Of a stretch of DNA of 64,000 nucleotides, positions 1 to 8,368 are shown piece by piece. Position 1 is the first letter of the stretch. Each line of letters begins with the position of its first letter. Where the stretch lies: the NCBI GenBank assembly GCA_022787425.1, contig JALFWB010000031.1, positions 186,001 to 250,000 of the forward strand, read 5' to 3'. The notes beneath the pieces are model-generated. The model ran no database searches. It was not told the DNA's origin and worked only from the letters and a program-made list of their open reading frames with translations. This DNA is from Akkermansia sp. GTDB taxonomy: Bacteria > Verrucomicrobiota > Verrucomicrobiia > Verrucomicrobiales > Akkermansiaceae. The translations under genes and the position numbers were made by a program.

Positions 1-1772
1 ATGATGGAGAGTACGAAGTTCATCATGATGCGCTCGTTGGCAATGAGCTTGTACCAGCTCTCGAAACTCTTGGTCCAAGGTGTGACCAGCCAGTCACACT
101 GCGGGCCAACGGGGGAATTTTGGAGTTTGGGCAAGGCGGCAGCCATACGCTGCTCGATGTCGCCCGGGTTGTTCGCATCCTCCACGCGAACGCAGAGCTG
201 CTGGATCTCGCCGTTGGTCAGCCCCATGGCCTGCTGAGCGAGCTCCATGGGCAAGTATACCCCCGGTCCGGGCATGTTCTCCGGCGGCTGGTAGACGGCC
301 ACCACGCGCAAGTCCGTGGGCATGACCATCTCGTTGATGCCACGAAGGGCCCTGCCATCCTCGCGCTCGCGATCCAAGGCAGCCAGTTCCTTGGCTGTTT
401 GCTCCCACAGGGTGTTCTGCTCGCGCGTGAGAAGGGGATGCTGCAGCAAGCGGTCGGCGAAGGCCAGACCTTCCTGCACCGTGGTTTGGTCTGCGGGGTC
501 AGTGCTGTTCAGGGCAGACAGTTCCTGCTGAAGCACGCGCAGGGCCCCGGTAGGCAGAAAGAGGCAACCCTCGGCGGAGGGTTCCGCGCCGTCCGTCAAG
601 TGCGGTAGCTCAGTGGCCAGAGCGCGGGTTTGCGGAGTTTGGCGGGGCAGCGGCAGCTTGGCAAAGATGTCCGCCAGGCGCGGGGCCAGTGCTGTCCATT
701 GCTCCTGCGCCTTGGGGGTCAGGGGGCGGGCATGGAGGGCCGTGGAGACCACTGTCCACAGGTTGTCGATGATCTCCTCCTCGCTTTGACGCAGATCTTT
801 GCTTGTTTCCGCCGTCATGAAGGTCTCCAAGAGCTCCGCCAAGCGGGTCAGTTTGTCAACGCTCGGAGTCGTGCAACCTTCCTCGTCCTCCTGCAGACCA
901 TCCCGGAGATGCGCAACGGCTTCCATGAATTCCGCGTTCTCATGAGTTTGCAGTGGTTTCTGGGTCTTTGCGTAGATATCGGCAATCTGCCGCACATTGC
1001 CCAGCGGGGTGATGGTCAGGTCGTCCCCCACGCGCAATCCCAGCTGGCGCGCTACGTTGGTGGAGACTACGCATTCGGCATTCGCGCCGTCCCCGAAGAA
1101 GGCGTCTACTGCGCTGACCTTCCCATCCTCCACCTGTTGCTTCAGCTTGGGATCCGCATCCAGAATACTGGCACGCACCATCGGGTAGAGGCAGGAGAAT
1201 TGAGCGTTATTATGTGGCTGTACGGCAATGAACTGCACGGGGGCATTGCGACCGCCGAATTGCGCAAAGGCATCGCCGGATAAGTCGGGGTATACCGCCG
1301 TTACACCCTTCACCTTGCGCAGATCTGCCATGACTTCATCCGGGCTCATCCACTGCTTCTCCTCTGCCGTCTCCGGGGCCGCCGTATCCTTGCTGACCGC
1401 TGCGTCCTCCGTCTCCTCCGTTATCTGTACCTCCTGAACAGCGGGCGGGGCATCGCCGGTCTCGGCTTCCTCCGCAGACTGTTCCATGGCTGCCTGTTCT
1501 GTCAGAGGGATGCGGGTGATATACTCGGCAGCAGCCTGTCCGTCCGGCAGGCGGTAAACGGATTGAATGCGATAATGCGGTTCAAAGGCCAGTACGCGGC
1601 TCTCGATTTCTCCCTGAAGTCCCTGCATGACGGACATGACCACAATGAGCACGGCCACCCCCAGTGCCACACCCGCCAGACAGATCAGGGTGATGATGGA
1701 AAACATCGTGCGCAGTGGGTTTAAGTAGCGCAGGGCCAGCATCAGGCTTAGGTTGCGTCGCAGTATCTTCAT
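1..1772 (-). CDS. LolC/LolE-type ABC transporter permease (FtsX family), C-terminus beyond window
   Basis: The reading frame is open from an ATG at 1772 to the window edge, giving about 590 residues without the C-terminus. The N-terminus has a cytosolic stretch, then a membrane segment at about residues 19-45, then a long hydrophilic domain. The residues nearest the edge (ANERIMMNFVLSII) match the start of the second membrane segment in LolC/E and MacB-like permeases. Family knowledge: such permeases work with a LolD-type ATPase to release lipoproteins from the inner membrane. The extracytoplasmic domain has a Glu/Ala-rich insert (roughly residues 70-110), which looks lineage-specific. The remaining membrane helices and any ATPase gene lie outside the window, so LolE cannot be separated from other FtsX-like permeases. 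Confidence 0.8.
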   Translation of the reverse strand, partial: MKILRRNLSLMLALRYLNPLRTMFSIITLICLAGVALGVAVLIVVMSVMQGLQGEIESRVLAFEPHYRIQSVYRLPDGQAAAEYITRIPLTEQAAMEQSAEEAETGDAPPAVQEVQITEETEDAAVSKDTAAPETAEEKQWMSPDEVMADLRKVKGVTAVYPDLSGDAFAQFGGRNAPVQFIAVQPHNNAQFSCLYPMVRASILDADPKLKQQVEDGKVSAVDAFFGDGANAECVVSTNVARQLGLRVGDDLTITPLGNVRQIADIYAKTQKPLQTHENAEFMEAVAHLRDGLQEDEEGCTTPSVDKLTRLAELLETFMTAETSKDLRQSEEEIIDNLWTVVSTALHARPLTPKAQEQWTALAPRLADIFAKLPLPRQTPQTRALATELPHLTDGAEPSAEGCLFLPTGALRVLQQELSALNSTDPADQTTVQEGLAFADRLLQHPLLTREQNTLWEQTAKELAALDREREDGRALRGINEMVMPTDLRVVAVYQPPENMPGPGVYLPMELAQQAMGLTNGEIQQLCVRVEDANNPGDIEQRMAAALPKLQNSPVGPQCDWLVTPWTKSFESWYKLIANERIMMNFVLSI

Positions 1773-1896
1773 GGCTTTTCCCCCAGTATCGCCTATATCG
1801 GCCCATACGGCAAGCCTAAAAACCGCCAGCAGCCTGCCCCGGCCGTGCTATGACAGGAAAATACCGACTCGCTACCCCCGATTTCTCATTTTGGGC

Positions 1897-1925
1897 TTGA
1901 CCCCGCCCGCGCCCTGTGGCATAGT
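1897..1925 (+). promoter_or_regulatory. Promoter of the SRP RNA
   Basis: A -35 box TTGACC (1897-1902) and a -10 box CATAGT (1920-1925) are separated by 17 nt. The predicted start, about 1932, coincides with the first paired base of the SRP RNA helix, which supports both calls. Confidence 0.6.
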
Positions 1926-1930
1926 CTCTT

Positions 1931-2032
1931 TGCCGTCGGGGCTCCCCGGAGGCAAGGCCGGAAAACCCCGCCAGGACCGAGAGGTAGCAACGGTATTCGG
2001 ACCTTGTTTGTCGGGAGTAGTCTCGGCGGTTT
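1931..2032 (+). ncRNA. ffs: Signal recognition particle RNA, bacterial small (4.5S) type
   Basis: The conserved SRP domain IV signature is present: CCAGGACC, a GNRA tetraloop GAGA (1979-1982), then GGTAGCAACGG. The flanks fold into one long hairpin: GCCG...CTCCC at 1932-1946 pairs with GGGAG...CGGC at 2013-2027, and GGCAAGG (1951-1957) with CCTTGTTTG. The RNA binds Ffh and directs ribosomes making membrane and secreted proteins to FtsY. The length of about 100 nt is normal for the small bacterial type without an Alu domain. The rest of the 1773-2192 gap holds only its promoter and a possible terminator for the next leftward gene. Confidence 0.88.
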
Positions 2033-2120
2033 CTAGTTTTGTGCCCTTCACCCACTCTCGGATGGACCCAACTTTGTGCAGATGCCATTTGATTGATTAA
2101 GCATTGAGGGAGAAGTATGC

Positions 2121-2159
2121 ACGAAACCGCAGGGGCAACCGGAATGGTCACCCCTGCGG
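2121..2159 (-). terminator. Possible terminator of the low-complexity secreted protein gene
   Basis: A 9-bp stem (CCGCAGGGG at 2127-2135 with CCCCTGCGG at 2150-2158) lies just downstream of the gene ending at 2193. The following T-run on the minus strand is short (GGTTTCG), so intrinsic termination is uncertain. Confidence 0.4.
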
Positions 2160-2192
2160 GAGGTCATGATGTTATGAAGAATAAAGCCTTAA

Positions 2193-3011
2193 TCAGTTGG
2201 CCTGAGGAGCCGGGGCGGGAGCGGGAGCCGGAGCGGCGGGGCGGGGAGCCTTGTTGCCGCGGGCCCAGGGACGGGCGATTTCAGCACCGGCCTTGCCGCA
2301 GCCACAGCCGCAACCGCAAGCACCGCGACGGGGAGCGGGGGCCTTAGCGCCGCAGTTCTGCCCCTTGTTCATGCCGCCGCGCACACCGTGCTGACGGCCT
2401 TGGAACTGAGCACCAAAGCGGGGACCCTGCGGAGCAAAGCCACGGAAGCCCTGCTGCTGACCGCCGCGCACACCGTGCTGACGGCCCTGGAACTGAGCGC
2501 CGAAGCGGGGACCCTGCGGAGCGAAGCCGGTGCGGGAAACCTGCATGTTGGGGCGGCCGAACTCATTCCAACGGGCAGCCTTCACGCCGCGACGAGCACC
2601 CATAGCGCGACGGGCGTCGGCCTGACGCACAGCCTTGCGAGCCTCCTGCGGGTTGAAGGTAGCCATGCGCTGCATCCAGACGTTGAAGCTGAGCTTGTTG
2701 TTACCACGGCGAGGACCCTGAGCACCCTTGTGACGACCCTGAGCACCGCCCTTGCAGCCGTGCTTCGGGCCCTTCTGACCCTTCATACCGCGGGGACCCT
2801 GCGGACCCTGAGCGGCGGCGGGAGCCAGAGCGGGCTGACTCTTGAACTCGATGGGGGACTGCACGGGGGCGGGAGCCTGCGGGGCAGCGGCGGGAGCCGG
2901 AGCTTGCTCCGCAACAGGAGCGGGAGCCGGGGCAGGGGCAGGGGCCGGAGCGGCCTCTTGAGCGAACACGGGCAGAGCCGCGAACAGCGCGATGAGGAGT
3001 GATTTCTTCAT
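2193..3011 (-). CDS. Secreted Ala/Pro- and Gly/Gln-rich low-complexity protein
   Basis: The chosen start (ATG at 3011) gives 272 residues beginning with a signal peptide (MKKSLLIALFAALPVFAQE); an upstream in-frame ATG would add an implausible leader. The mature protein runs: an Ala-Pro tract; a collagen-like Gly-x-x stretch rich in Gln, Lys and Arg; a basic region; two near-identical copies of a segment starting GFAPQGPRFGAQFQG; a cluster of alternating Cys-Gly (CGCGCG); and another Ala-Pro tail. It is strongly basic, with no catalytic domain recognised. It may be an envelope or matrix protein; the Cys cluster could bind metal or form disulphides. Function is unknown. Confidence 0.75.
   Translation of the reverse strand: MKKSLLIALFAALPVFAQEAAPAPAPAPAPAPVAEQAPAPAAAPQAPAPVQSPIEFKSQPALAPAAAQGPQGPRGMKGQKGPKHGCKGGAQGRHKGAQGPRRGNNKLSFNVWMQRMATFNPQEARKAVRQADARRAMGARRGVKAARWNEFGRPNMQVSRTGFAPQGPRFGAQFQGRQHGVRGGQQQGFRGFAPQGPRFGAQFQGRQHGVRGGMNKGQNCGAKAPAPRRGACGCGCGCGKAGAEIARPWARGNKAPRPAAPAPAPAPAPQAN
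2374..2528 (-). repeat. Tandem duplication inside the low-complexity secreted protein
   Basis: Two 68-nt copies (2374-2441 and 2461-2528), repeating every 87 nt, encode the same segment around PRFGAQFQGRQHGVRGG. Differences are few and mostly silent, indicating a recent in-frame duplication. Confidence 0.8.
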
Positions 3012-3114
3012 GTTTTTTCTTTCTTTTTTTGAGGAGTGGCGGAGGCTTTGTGCCTCCCTTACACCCACGAGAACGAAAGCCTCTGCAGAAAATCTACAGC
3101 TTTTTTGAAAAAAA

Positions 3115-4236
3115 TCACCAACGCGGGGTATTTCCGGCGATGTCCCGGGCCTCGGTCTCCGCCCCGCGGGCAATCAGGAGGTTGGCCATCTCCGGGGTCT
3201 CGGCATAAAAGAGGGGCGTCCTCCCATCCACATCCTCCGCTTCGATATCGGCCCCGTGATCGAGCAGAAGTCGCACCACGTCCGGCCGCCCCTCCCGCAC
3301 AGCAAGCGAGAGCGGCGTAGCGGCACCCTCAAAGGCCACGCCGTCCACCTCGGCGCCGTGCTTCAGTAAAAGCTGCACCATGGCAAGGGAACCCTGCTGA
3401 ACCGCGAGACCCAAGGGCAGCTCATACCACCCGCGCAGGCGGTGCGTCAGCGCATCCGCACGGCGCAGCAGCATGCGTTCCATAGCCTGCAGACTGTCGC
3501 ACTCTATGGCGTCCCCCAAGGGTTCATCATCCCCCACGCCGATGACATCGGCTCCGCGGTCCATCAGCCAATCGACCATCTCCGCCCGATTCCGCCGCGC
3601 CGCTGCGCACAGAGCAGCGTGGGCATGCTGCACAGCCGCACCGGCGGACTCCATCAGCTCCGCCATGGCTCGCTGACCGAACAAAGCCGCCCAAACCAGG
3701 GGAGTCCTGCCCTCTGCATCCGGTTCATCGGGGTCGTTACCTGCGGCCAACAGCTCCCGCACCTCGGCCTCCCGACCGCGCAGAACGGCGTAGGCGAGCG
3801 GGGGAAACGCTGCCGACGTGTGAGCCCCGAGGGACTCGAAGAGCTGCACCGTCTCCTCATCGCCGGAGCAGCAGGCATCGTCCATCAGCTCGCATGCCTC
3901 ATCCGACTCTGCCGACCAATCTGCCCCCGCAGCCAGCAGTAGGCGCACATTCTCGGCCCTGCCGTGCATGGCTGCTATCTTCAAGGGAGTCCACAGACCC
4001 ATGGACGTATCACGCACGGCATTCACGTTTGCCCCTGCGCGGATGAGCAGGCGCACCGTCTCCGGGGCATCGTGCTGACACGCCCCCATGAGGGGAGTCT
4101 CCCCATAGGAAGAAGGGGTGTTCACATCTGCCCCCTGCGCCAAGAGGGCCCGCACCTTCTCCCCGTCCCCGGCGTAAGCAGCGTTGAGCAAGCGCTCCTC
4201 CGGAGTAGGAAGGTGTTTTTCGCGGCGGCGGCTCAT
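3115..4236 (-). CDS. Ankyrin-repeat protein
   Basis: The protein of 373 residues is almost entirely ankyrin repeats, with recurring motifs such as GETPLMGACQ, GRTPLVWAALFGQ, ATPLSLAVREGR and GRTPLFYAETPE, ending in a capping repeat GNTPRW. There is no signal peptide, so it is probably cytosolic and mediates protein-protein contacts. The start at 4236 is preferred over the ATG at 4254 because it forms an ATGA overlap with the stop of the upstream membrane-protein gene, the usual sign of translational coupling. The likely partner is that membrane protein. No enzymatic domain is visible. Confidence 0.85.
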   Translation of the reverse strand: MSRRREKHLPTPEERLLNAAYAGDGEKVRALLAQGADVNTPSSYGETPLMGACQHDAPETVRLLIRAGANVNAVRDTSMGLWTPLKIAAMHGRAENVRLLLAAGADWSAESDEACELMDDACCSGDEETVQLFESLGAHTSAAFPPLAYAVLRGREAEVRELLAAGNDPDEPDAEGRTPLVWAALFGQRAMAELMESAGAAVQHAHAALCAAARRNRAEMVDWLMDRGADVIGVGDDEPLGDAIECDSLQAMERMLLRRADALTHRLRGWYELPLGLAVQQGSLAMVQLLLKHGAEVDGVAFEGAATPLSLAVREGRPDVVRLLLDHGADIEAEDVDGRTPLFYAETPEMANLLIARGAETEARDIAGNTPRW

Positions 4237-5540
4237 TTCTTTTCGTTCAGGCAAGGCGGCAGCTCAGCCTCCGGCCAGGCGTAGGGTTGCATATCCTCCT
4301 CGCCGCAGCTCCACTGCAGCACTTTCTTCACCCGCAGCTTCTCCTCCAGGGTCACAGACCAAGACCCGTAGAAGGTGCCGAACGAGAGGTGGCGCTCCGG
4401 GGTTCCGGCGGAGATGGTGAGGGAGGCGTACTGAAGGTACTCGCGGGGCTGGAAGCACTCGGCCAGCTCGTAGACCTTGTCCTGCGACATCCGGACTACC
4501 TCGTCCTCCTGCGAAGGGAAAACACGGGCCCACACAAAAGAAAGCAGCAGAGCGACGCCCGCAACCCAACGCAGCACAAGATCCGCCCGCGGATGGCTGA
4601 TGCGCAGGCTGCCGATGGGAGTCGGCAGGGCAAGATGAGCAGGCAGGCACATCGCGGCAGGCCCGATGGCAGGGTTGACGACCTGCAGGTGTTGTCCGCG
4701 CACCACGCTGACCGACTCCTTTCCGAAAGTCACCCGCCACCATCCCCGGCTACCGGAGATACACAGCGTCTCCCCCAACATGCTCCGGCTCCACTGCCGC
4801 TCCGGCTCCTCCGTCAGCTTGCGGAAGATCGGCTCCAAGGTTCGCCCGGGACGGCAGAACAGCGAGACAAGACAGAAAAAAAGCAGAAAGATACCCCAAG
4901 AGTTCATCCACATGGCCGCCCCCAACCACAGCATCAGGGACAACACCAGCCCAACGGGGTACAGCCAAACCCACGAGGCACACGGGCGGGTCTGCAAGTC
5001 GACCAAGCGGGAGACCTCGCGGACATAGGTTTCATCAAATTGCTCACGGTGCACCTCCGCTCCCTCCGGATGCGGCGGTATTGCCATCGGCCCCGGATCC
5101 CCGGCCTTGAGACGCTCCTGCTCCAGAGCCTCGACAAAAGCCGCCGCCTGCGGGTTGTTCCGCACATTGAATAAGAGGGCACCGGTGGTCGACTGCACCA
5201 ACAGCATTCCGCGCACCGAGATGCAGCGGGTCACGCGCTTCAGGGGGCAGAAGTGCTGTACACGCCCCTCCCCCCACTCCGTCAGCAGACCTCCGTCTAC
5301 CAAGCGCAGGGTGGCACCCGCACTGCGACCGGAGCGGTGGTAGAGACAGGCATCCACCATGGAGGGTACATAGGCGATCAGCGCTGCGAGCACGGCCACC
5401 GCATAGACCCACCACGAGGCCCCCTCTGCGTATACCACGACGGCCGCAACTCCGACAACGATAGCTATGACGAGGGGGCTGATCCGCATGATGAGCATGC
5501 ACTGCCCCAAGGTAAGCGGCTCGGTTTTCAGCTCCTGCAT
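4233..5540 (-). CDS. Membrane protein of unknown function, coupled to the ankyrin gene
   Basis: 435 residues with two hydrophobic helices near the N-terminus (about residues 19-62), a soluble segment, a second hydrophobic pair (about 195-235), another soluble domain and one more helix near residue 330. No catalytic motif or family was recognised. The soluble parts contain short beta-rich stretches (LRLVDGGLLTEWGEG, LLVQSTTGALLFNV) that resemble the membrane-associated PH-like folds of YdbT/YcxB-type proteins, but this is only an impression. It is the first gene of a two-gene unit with the ankyrin protein, and its own upstream neighbour ends 21 nt away. Confidence 0.65.
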   Translation of the reverse strand: MQELKTEPLTLGQCMLIMRISPLVIAIVVGVAAVVVYAEGASWWVYAVAVLAALIAYVPSMVDACLYHRSGRSAGATLRLVDGGLLTEWGEGRVQHFCPLKRVTRCISVRGMLLVQSTTGALLFNVRNNPQAAAFVEALEQERLKAGDPGPMAIPPHPEGAEVHREQFDETYVREVSRLVDLQTRPCASWVWLYPVGLVLSLMLWLGAAMWMNSWGIFLLFFCLVSLFCRPGRTLEPIFRKLTEEPERQWSRSMLGETLCISGSRGWWRVTFGKESVSVVRGQHLQVVNPAIGPAAMCLPAHLALPTPIGSLRISHPRADLVLRWVAGVALLLSFVWARVFPSQEDEVVRMSQDKVYELAECFQPREYLQYASLTISAGTPERHLSFGTFYGSWSVTLEEKLRVKKVLQWSCGEEDMQPYAWPEAELPPCLNEKK

Positions 5541-5561
5541 GCTGCGGTGGGCGGTAAGGGG

Positions 5562-6590
5562 TTAAATAAAGGTACGGATGACCGCCTTGTTGCGCAGGCG
5601 CTCCACCCAGCGGCGGTACTGCTGCTCGCTCTGCTTGCGGCGCACGGCGGCATCCACCTCCGCCTTCACCTTTTCCAGCGGCGGGGCAGGGGCCAGGCGG
5701 CGTTCCTTCACCTTCACGATGGTGAGACCCTGGGGTGAGCCGAGCGGGCCGACCAGTTCCCCGGGTTTAGCGCTGAAGACAATGTTGGCGAAGTCCACTG
5801 CCAAGTCCTTGCGCTTGATGAGCGGCCACTCGCCTCCATCCTCAGCGTGAGCATCGCGTGAGAATTCCTTGGCCGCGTCCGCAAACTTGATGCGCCCGGC
5901 CTTCAAGTCCGCCACCAACTGCTTGGCGCGCGCCACCTGTGCCTCCGGGGTGGTAGCCATGTTCCCCTCCTCAAAGGGAAGAAAAATCTTATAATAGGAG
6001 ATAGAGTCCTCAAAGACATCGCGATACTCCGATTTGGTGGCGTTATACTCGGCCCGCAGCTCGTCCGGGGTGGGCGGCAGGTCGCGCTCATAGCGAGTGC
6101 TGCGCATAGAGTTCGCCTGGATCTCGCGGCGCACGGATTCACGGTATTCGCTCGTGGTCATGCCGATGCGTGCCAATTCCCGCAGGAAAGCGTCTCGATT
6201 GCCGTTGTACTGCATCAGGATTCGGCGGTGAATTTCGCGGTCCACAATCTCATCCTTGATCATGTAACCTTTGTTTTCGAATTCGCTGAGCACCAGCTCA
6301 CGTTCAATCAATTCGTTGAGCACCTGCTTTTTGGCCTTCACCAGCTCCGAGTTAAAGCGCGGTCCCTGCTCCGGGTACAGCATCATCAGCTCGTGCACAT
6401 AGGGGGCAAGACGCTGGCGCACCTCACCGGCGGTAATCGGGCGTCCGTTTACCGTGGCTGCCACTCTGTTTACTATTACAGAGCGGTTTTGCGCCGGGGC
6501 GGGCTTCTCCGCAGCAGCCGCTACAGCCACCGCGCTCATGCCCCATACCACCGCTATCGTCCGGTACAGCACTCGCTTGATCTCGTTCAT
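5562..6590 (-). CDS. SurA-like periplasmic peptidyl-prolyl isomerase / chaperone
   Basis: 342 residues. An N-terminal signal peptide (residues 1 to about 27) is followed by a SurA N-domain-like segment, beginning VNRVAATVNGRPITAGEVRQ, that continues as helices to about residue 185. A parvulin-type domain follows at about residues 200-305 (ARAKQLVADLKAGRIKFADA, EFSRDAHAEDGGEWPLI, GELVGPLGSPQGLTIVKV). Only one parvulin domain is present, compared with two in E. coli SurA, so it is closer to PrsA/PpiC-like forms. The likely role is folding of outer-membrane proteins, which would suit an organism with giant autotransporters. It has its own promoter, with the -10 box 6 nt before the ATG. Confidence 0.85.
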   Translation of the reverse strand: MNEIKRVLYRTIAVVWGMSAVAVAAAAEKPAPAQNRSVIVNRVAATVNGRPITAGEVRQRLAPYVHELMMLYPEQGPRFNSELVKAKKQVLNELIERELVLSEFENKGYMIKDEIVDREIHRRILMQYNGNRDAFLRELARIGMTTSEYRESVRREIQANSMRSTRYERDLPPTPDELRAEYNATKSEYRDVFEDSISYYKIFLPFEEGNMATTPEAQVARAKQLVADLKAGRIKFADAAKEFSRDAHAEDGGEWPLIKRKDLAVDFANIVFSAKPGELVGPLGSPQGLTIVKVKERRLAPAPPLEKVKAEVDAAVRRKQSEQQYRRWVERLRNKAVIRTFI

Positions 6591-6596
6591 GCGCCT

Positions 6597-6624
6597 ATTC
6601 TACCACATTTTATCACCCAATCAA
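6597..6624 (-). promoter_or_regulatory. Promoter of the SurA-like gene, near-leaderless
   Basis: On the minus strand: -35 TTGATT (6624-6619), a 16-nt spacer, -10 TAGAAT (6602-6597), then AGGCGC and the ATG at 6590. The predicted transcription start falls on or beside the start codon. Confidence 0.6.
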
Positions 6625-6712
6625 CACTCTTCTTCGTCACTGGCACAGTTTCTGCTCGCCAAGGCAGGAAAAATGTGCTAGAACATGGAGGAACCCATCT
6701 TTTTTTACAGAT

Positions 6713-7804
6713 ATGGCGATGAAACTGTTTATTCCCGGTCCGACCATCGTGTCGGAGTCCATCCTCAAGGAGCTCAGCCGCCCCATGATCAGCCACCGCT
6801 CCAAGCTGGCCTCCGAGATCCAGAAGCGCATCTCCGATAACCTGCAGAAGGTGCTCTTTACGGAGAACCGCATCCTGCTCTCCACTTCCTCCGGCTCCGG
6901 CCTCATGGAGGGCGCCATCCGCTCCTGCACGGCCAAGCGCGCCGCCGTGTTCTCCATCGGTGCTTTCGGTGACAAGTGGTTCAAGATGGCCAAGACCAAC
7001 GGCATCCCGGCGGATAAGTTCTCCAGCCCCATGGGCCAGCCCACCACCCCGGAGATGGTCGATGAGGCTCTCTCCACCGGTAAGTACGACCTCATCACCG
7101 TCACCCACAACGAGACGTCCTCCGGCATTCAGAACCCGGTGGAGGAGATCGCCGAGGTGATGAAGAAGTACCCGGATGTGATCTGGTGCGTGGATGCCGT
7201 GTCCTCCGCCGCCGGTTCGAAGATCGAGACGGATAAGCTGGGCATCGACGTGCTCATCACCTCCACGCAGAAGGCTCTCGCACTGCCCCCGGGCATGGCT
7301 ATCGCGGCCGTCAGCACCAAGGCTTACGAGCGTACCGCCCAGGTGGAGCACCGCGGCCTGTACTTCGACCTGCGCAACCTCTGGGACTTCATCGACAAGA
7401 AGAACTACCAGTACACCTCCACCCCCTGCCTTTCCATCATGTACGCCATGGATGCCCAGCTGCAGCATATCGTCAATGAGGAGGGCATCGAGAACCGCTT
7501 CGCTCGCCATCAGCAGATGGCGGAGTTCACCCGCGCTTGGGCGGATGAGTACTTCTCCGTCTACCCGAACCGCAAGTACCTTTCCCGCACGCTCACGGTC
7601 ATCGACTCTCACCCCAAGGGCAGCAGCGAGATGATCAACGTGCCGGCACTTAACAAGGAGCTCGCTCCGCACAACATGCTCATCGGCAACGGCTACGGTG
7701 ACCTCAAGGACAAGACCTTCCGCATTGCCCACATGGGCGAGCTGACCATGGACCACATGAAGGAGATTACCTCCACCATCGTGGACATCCTTAAGCTCAA
7801 GTAA
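6713..7804 (+). CDS. Class V aminotransferase (alanine-glyoxylate / serine-pyruvate type)
   Basis: 363 residues, normal length for the small archaeal/bacterial subgroup of class V aminotransferases. The N-terminus FIPGPT and the SRPMISHRS segment are family hallmarks. The PLP-binding Lys is K187 in STQKALALPPG, and the Asp contacting the cofactor is in WCVDAVSSAAG. Family members transfer amino groups between alanine or serine and glyoxylate or pyruvate; some act on phosphoserine or other substrates, so substrate is not certain. A second ATG lies two codons in. No strong Shine-Dalgarno sequence is near either start. The hotdog thioesterase follows 59 nt downstream. Confidence 0.88.
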   Translation: MAMKLFIPGPTIVSESILKELSRPMISHRSKLASEIQKRISDNLQKVLFTENRILLSTSSGSGLMEGAIRSCTAKRAAVFSIGAFGDKWFKMAKTNGIPADKFSSPMGQPTTPEMVDEALSTGKYDLITVTHNETSSGIQNPVEEIAEVMKKYPDVIWCVDAVSSAAGSKIETDKLGIDVLITSTQKALALPPGMAIAAVSTKAYERTAQVEHRGLYFDLRNLWDFIDKKNYQYTSTPCLSIMYAMDAQLQHIVNEEGIENRFARHQQMAEFTRAWADEYFSVYPNRKYLSRTLTVIDSHPKGSSEMINVPALNKELAPHNMLIGNGYGDLKDKTFRIAHMGELTMDHMKEITSTIVDILKLK

Positions 7805-7863
7805 CCCCCCACCCACCGGCGGCGGGGCAGCACAGTTCGCTCGCCCCGCCGCCTCTTTGCCCC

Positions 7864-8292
7864 ATGACATCCCCCCAATTCTCCCTCCCCTACCAAGTGA
7901 TGTACTACGACACCGACGTGGGCGGCGTAGTGCACAATTTAGCCTACCTCCGCTGGGTGGAGGAGGCACGCACCAAGATGTCCGCCGCTCTCGGCATGGA
8001 CTACATTACCCTCGCGCGCGAGAAAAATCAGCACTGTGTCCTCGTTCACCACGATGTCACCTACCACACCCCTGCCCTGCCCTTCGATAATGTGGTCGTG
8101 AACGGCTGGGTAGAGCGCGCCGAGAACGCCAGTATCTACTTCCTCTTCGAGATCCGCCGCACGACCGACAACACCCTCTGCGTGACCGTCCGCCAGCGCC
8201 TCGCTCTCGTCCAAATGCCCCAAGGTCGCGTCCTCCGCATCCCCAAGGAGTGGAAGGCCCTCGCCGCCCCCTCCTCCCCCTCTGCGGTGTGA
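7864..8292 (+). CDS. Hotdog-fold acyl-CoA thioesterase (YbgC/4-hydroxybenzoyl-CoA family)
   Basis: 142 residues forming a single hotdog domain. The active-site segment YYDTDVGGVVHNLAYLRW carries the conserved Asp (D18) and the downstream E-x-x-R of this family. Members hydrolyse acyl-CoA or acyl-ACP esters; YbgC is linked to the Tol-Pal cell-envelope system, but no tol gene is nearby. It follows the aminotransferase on the same strand and may share its transcript. The C-terminus ends in a Ser/Pro-rich tail. A strong hairpin lies just downstream. Confidence 0.85.
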   Translation: MTSPQFSLPYQVMYYDTDVGGVVHNLAYLRWVEEARTKMSAALGMDYITLAREKNQHCVLVHHDVTYHTPALPFDNVVVNGWVERAENASIYFLFEIRRTTDNTLCVTVRQRLALVQMPQGRVLRIPKEWKALAAPSSPSAV

Positions 8293-8303
8293 GTAGACGT
8301 TAC

Positions 8304-8348
8304 GCCCTGCGCAGCCCTTCCTCGTCAGTGGAAAGGCTTGCGCAGGGC
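8304..8348. terminator. Hairpin between convergent genes (probable bidirectional terminator)
   Basis: A long stem pairs GCCCTGCGCA..CTTCC with GGAAAGGC..TGCGCAGGGC. It sits between the end of the thioesterase gene (8292, plus) and the end of mnmG (8369, minus). T-runs are weak on both sides. Confidence 0.55.
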
Positions 8349-8368
8349 CTTGCTCTTGAAAACTGAGG

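Noticed and set aside
2388-3002. A 204-codon plus-strand frame rich in Leu/Thr/Ala
   Set aside because: It is antisense to the secreted low-complexity protein, which has a signal peptide and in-frame repeats.
2193-3173. Longer start for the low-complexity protein at 3173
   Set aside because: It would place 54 non-conserved residues before a clear signal peptide and overlap the end of the ankyrin gene.
6587-7969. A 460-codon open frame on the minus strand opposite the aminotransferase gene
   Set aside because: It is the antisense of a clear class V aminotransferase with intact PLP motifs, and its His/Gly/Leu-rich composition is typical of GC-rich antisense frames.
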